Shown here: positions 62,002 through 64,000 of the stretch, piece by piece
Layout: every line of letters starts with the position of its first letter
Position numbering within the stretch: the stretch's first letter is position 1
Source: Takakia lepidozioides
Lineage: Eukaryota > Streptophyta > Takakiopsida > Takakiales > Takakiaceae
Length of the DNA: 64,000 nucleotides
Assembly: GCA_030704615.1 (NCBI GenBank)
Contig: CM060732.1
Span: forward strand, 66,941,053 to 67,005,052
Direction: 5' to 3'
Position numbers and translations under genes: made by a program
Notes under the pieces: generated by a model
What the model was told of the DNA's origin: nothing
What the model saw: the letters and a program-made list of their open reading frames with translations, nothing else
Databases searched by the model: none

Positions 62002-63915
62002 TTATTCCCAAATGCGCTTACCAAACTGAGAGACTTGTTGAATCTCCGAAGAGCTGGAGTCGAGCTGAGAGTTGAAGAATACAATCGTTTTATCATACAA
62101 ATCCTCCTTTGCTCGTGTACTGGGGATGAAGTCTATATGTCCGTAGTTCTCAACATACACCATCTCAGGTAAGCTTTGCAATTCATCAACTGTGCGGGCA
62201 ACATCGACCGGATCTGACAACACATCGTTACCTCCCGCTGCCATCCACAAGGGTAATGATTTGGGAATGGTGGAGACGTCATATGTGGGTGGTGAGAGCC
62301 TCGTGTAATGCCTCAAGTTCCCAAGATGGGTCTATCTATTAACAAGATAATGACGAACCACACACAAAAAGTCAAAGAAATCATGGAAGGTGGTTTGGAA
62401 GTTACAAGAGATACATTCCTTTTGTCTCATGATATCAGAAACATTGCCAACAAATGTGTCGAGGAGACATTCAAAAAGCACCCTAACCACGCTAGGAGCG
62501 TCCGCATGTGGGTGGCCGAAAACCCAAAGAGTGTCTTCTACTATGAGGAGGAAGTCAATCACCCGGCGTGGACAGTCAGCGACCGGAAGCTTGACCTGCC
62601 ATTTGTGTTGGGCATTCAAACTGAATGGCAGAAAGACCAGATGTGTGGTTCAAACTGCAAATAATATGGTGTACAGTTGAAGCGGCAGTTAGGCCCTGTG
62701 ATAGCTGTGAGAAAGTCCCCACAATCCACGTCCCCCTCCATGCAAATCCAGTCTACAAGCTGCCCTCCCAATTCGTTCTGAAGGTTGAATTCCCTCACAC
62801 CCATCGTCTTGACCATCTTGTCAATGTAATGGTGTGCCGCAGCATTGATGAATGATGAAGTGATACAAGGTACGAAATAGGGCTCAGCATCGCCGCAGCA
62901 GCCACCATATCTGTCACACCTGGTTGGGTGAAGGCAGCCAGCCGCATGATGGTGCCCTACGGGACAGACATCCACTTATAGATAATCAAAAGCAAGTACA
63001 AGAGAAATGATGGAAAGGTGGAGTTATCACTGCATACACTTCAAAAGGTCTTGAAGAGCTTGTGAAGAGCCTATTACAGATGTCACACGACAAATTGTCC
63101 ATCAATCAGGGAATAGACAAGGAGGAGATGAAAGTGTGTAGAAGTGGGAAGCGTGGGCAAGATTCGCAAGTGCAGTCAGAGGAGATATCAGAAGAGCCTG
63201 ATATTTAGGTACTCTGAGATCTCGAATTCAGCAGGTGTACCTCTGAAAAGTGGGGATTTGTAATGTACTCTTCTATGTGCTCAAGATTCCTAGAACTCGT
63301 AGAACCCATGATGTGAGTGAGCATTGTGAAGGTGTGGTGAAGGTGTGGCTTGCATGCTTACCTGAGGATGGCCCACATAGAAAACCCGAGAGCCAGTAGT
63401 GTGAAGATGAATTCGATCATAGCAGGCAGATCATATGTTGCAAGCTCATCCCATGTCCAGTCCCAGAAACTTTAGTCACCTTCTTAGTAAGAGATGTGAC
63501 CGTGGCTCCATCGAGTGCAGCGCACATTGCCGATCCAAACATCAAACCCCTCGTCAGCAAGAATGAACCCTACAGACTGCGTGGGAGGACTCAACACCCA
63601 ATTGTCGCCTCCCTGAAGTAAACCATGTTGTAGAAGCACAGGGGGCCTTTCATTTTTCCTCCCTTGGATCCCGCCCCGGTCACTGCCGCCATATCCATAA
63701 GGAATCCGTTGCAAACCTAGGAGAAATCCGTCCTCCGTTGCCACCGTGTATTCAATGCAAGGATAGCCAGCGCCTAAAACCACGGTGCTGCACATATCAG
63801 CGCCTTCATCCTTTCGGGATTTGCTTACTGACTCGTATTGTGCTGCTATTCCACAAGTCGACATATGCACTGCTAGGGCAGCAAGGAAGACACACACCTG
63901 GAGTTTATTATCCAT
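62002..63915 (-). pseudogene. Acid lipase (lysosomal acid lipase / triacylglycerol lipase 2-like), broken
   Basis: Family members are secreted or vacuolar alpha/beta hydrolases that cleave acyl esters. The first exon (63915-63362) has a signal peptide (KLQVCVFLAALAVH), YPCIEYTVATEDGFLLGLQR, LLQHGLLQGGDNWVL, GFDVWIGNVR and FWDWTWDELATYDLPAM. The second (from 62956) starts GTIMRLAAFTQPGVTDMV and includes VDCGDFLTAITGPNC. The end (62316-62002) holds the Asp and His motifs GGNDVLSD and YGHIDF. Breaks: TAA at 63484-63486 and 63472-63474; a frame change near 63400; Pro in place of the nucleophile Ser in GHPQ|G; another frame change near 62850; and an inserted MULE fragment at 62320-62650. It cannot make an active enzyme as read. 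Confidence 0.88.
62320..62650 (+). mobile_element. MULE/SWIM-type transposase fragment inside the lipase pseudogene
   Basis: The + strand frame reads RDTFLLSHDIRNIANK, HARSVRMWVAENPKSVFYYE and LPFVLGIQTEWQKDQM. The last phrase resembles the start of the MULE catalytic domain in SWIM-type transposases. On the opposite strand, lipase sequence stops near 62645 (YYLQFEPH) and resumes near 62316, so the fragment sits inside lipase coding sequence. It is not closely related to the transposase of the 14.4-kb element. Confidence 0.6.
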
Positions 63916-64000
63916 GGCCGCAGATACACAGTGGATTCAAATTGCAAATCGACCTCCGTAATTCAACCGAAACCAGTGTTGAACACATAGACGAGCAGTT

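Noticed and set aside
63472-63486. Alternative genetic code (TAA read as Gln, as in some ulvophyte algae) to explain the in-frame TAA codons in the lipase
   Set aside because: NdhM ends with TAA and the RID3-like gene with TAG at normal family positions, and the lipase has frameshifts and a lost nucleophile as well. Decay explains it better.

Overview
The window reads as nuclear DNA of a streptophyte. It holds spliced plant-type genes: a B-type cyclin-dependent kinase, the nuclear-encoded chloroplast NDH subunit NdhM, a WDR18/RID3-like WD40 protein and a PLAC8 protein. These are separated by long stretches of degenerate DNA transposons, retroposon tails and tandem repeats. Gene density is low, introns are GT-AG, and many repeat-encoded proteins match no family I recognise. 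I lean towards a charophyte alga of the Chara type, but this is a guess from gene content and repeat style, not a proof.

Layout. 1-6.1 kb: transposon debris (two hAT-like ends in the same orientation, a decayed pogo/Tc1-mariner transposase, a tRNA-derived SINE, three LINE-like 3' tails). 7.4-10.1 kb: CDKB on +, eight exons. 11.3-12.9 kb: NdhM on -, convergent with CDKB. 13.2-15.2 kb: two unrelated tandem-repeat arrays. 15.2-19.3 kb: nothing recognised. 19.3-21.7 kb: three degenerate copies of a repeat-borne spliced gene family of unknown function, called family X here; a fourth copy lies at 53.2-54.5 kb. 21.7-23.05 and 37.5-42.7 kb: a CAGACT/AGTCTG-rich host element with a - strand spliced gene, split by a large insertion.

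23,064-37,501 is the main find: a 14.4-kb element bounded by imperfect terminal inverted repeats and a 12-bp direct repeat. It carries two genes that diverge from a central ~0.85-kb promoter region. Leftwards is a MULE-type transposase with DDE residues and a SWIM zinc finger, broken by a 10-bp microduplication. Rightwards is a ~1,174-residue protein that by motif reading joins a ParB-like domain to an eroded N4/N6-type DNA methyltransferase fold. This second gene contains a 3.1-kb internal tandem duplication whose first copy has two nonsense codons; skipping that copy gives an open frame through ten exons. Its introns carry arrays of near-perfect ~20-bp palindromes. A diverged fragment of the same gene family lies at 50.8-53.1 kb.

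44.5-50.3 kb: the RID3/WDR18 gene (-) and the PLAC8 gene (+) are head-to-head and probably share a promoter region. 54.5-62 kb: mostly unrecognised, with short copia-like and LINE-like remnants. 62.0-63.9 kb: an acid-lipase pseudogene with nonsense codons, frameshifts, a lost nucleophile serine and an inserted MULE fragment.
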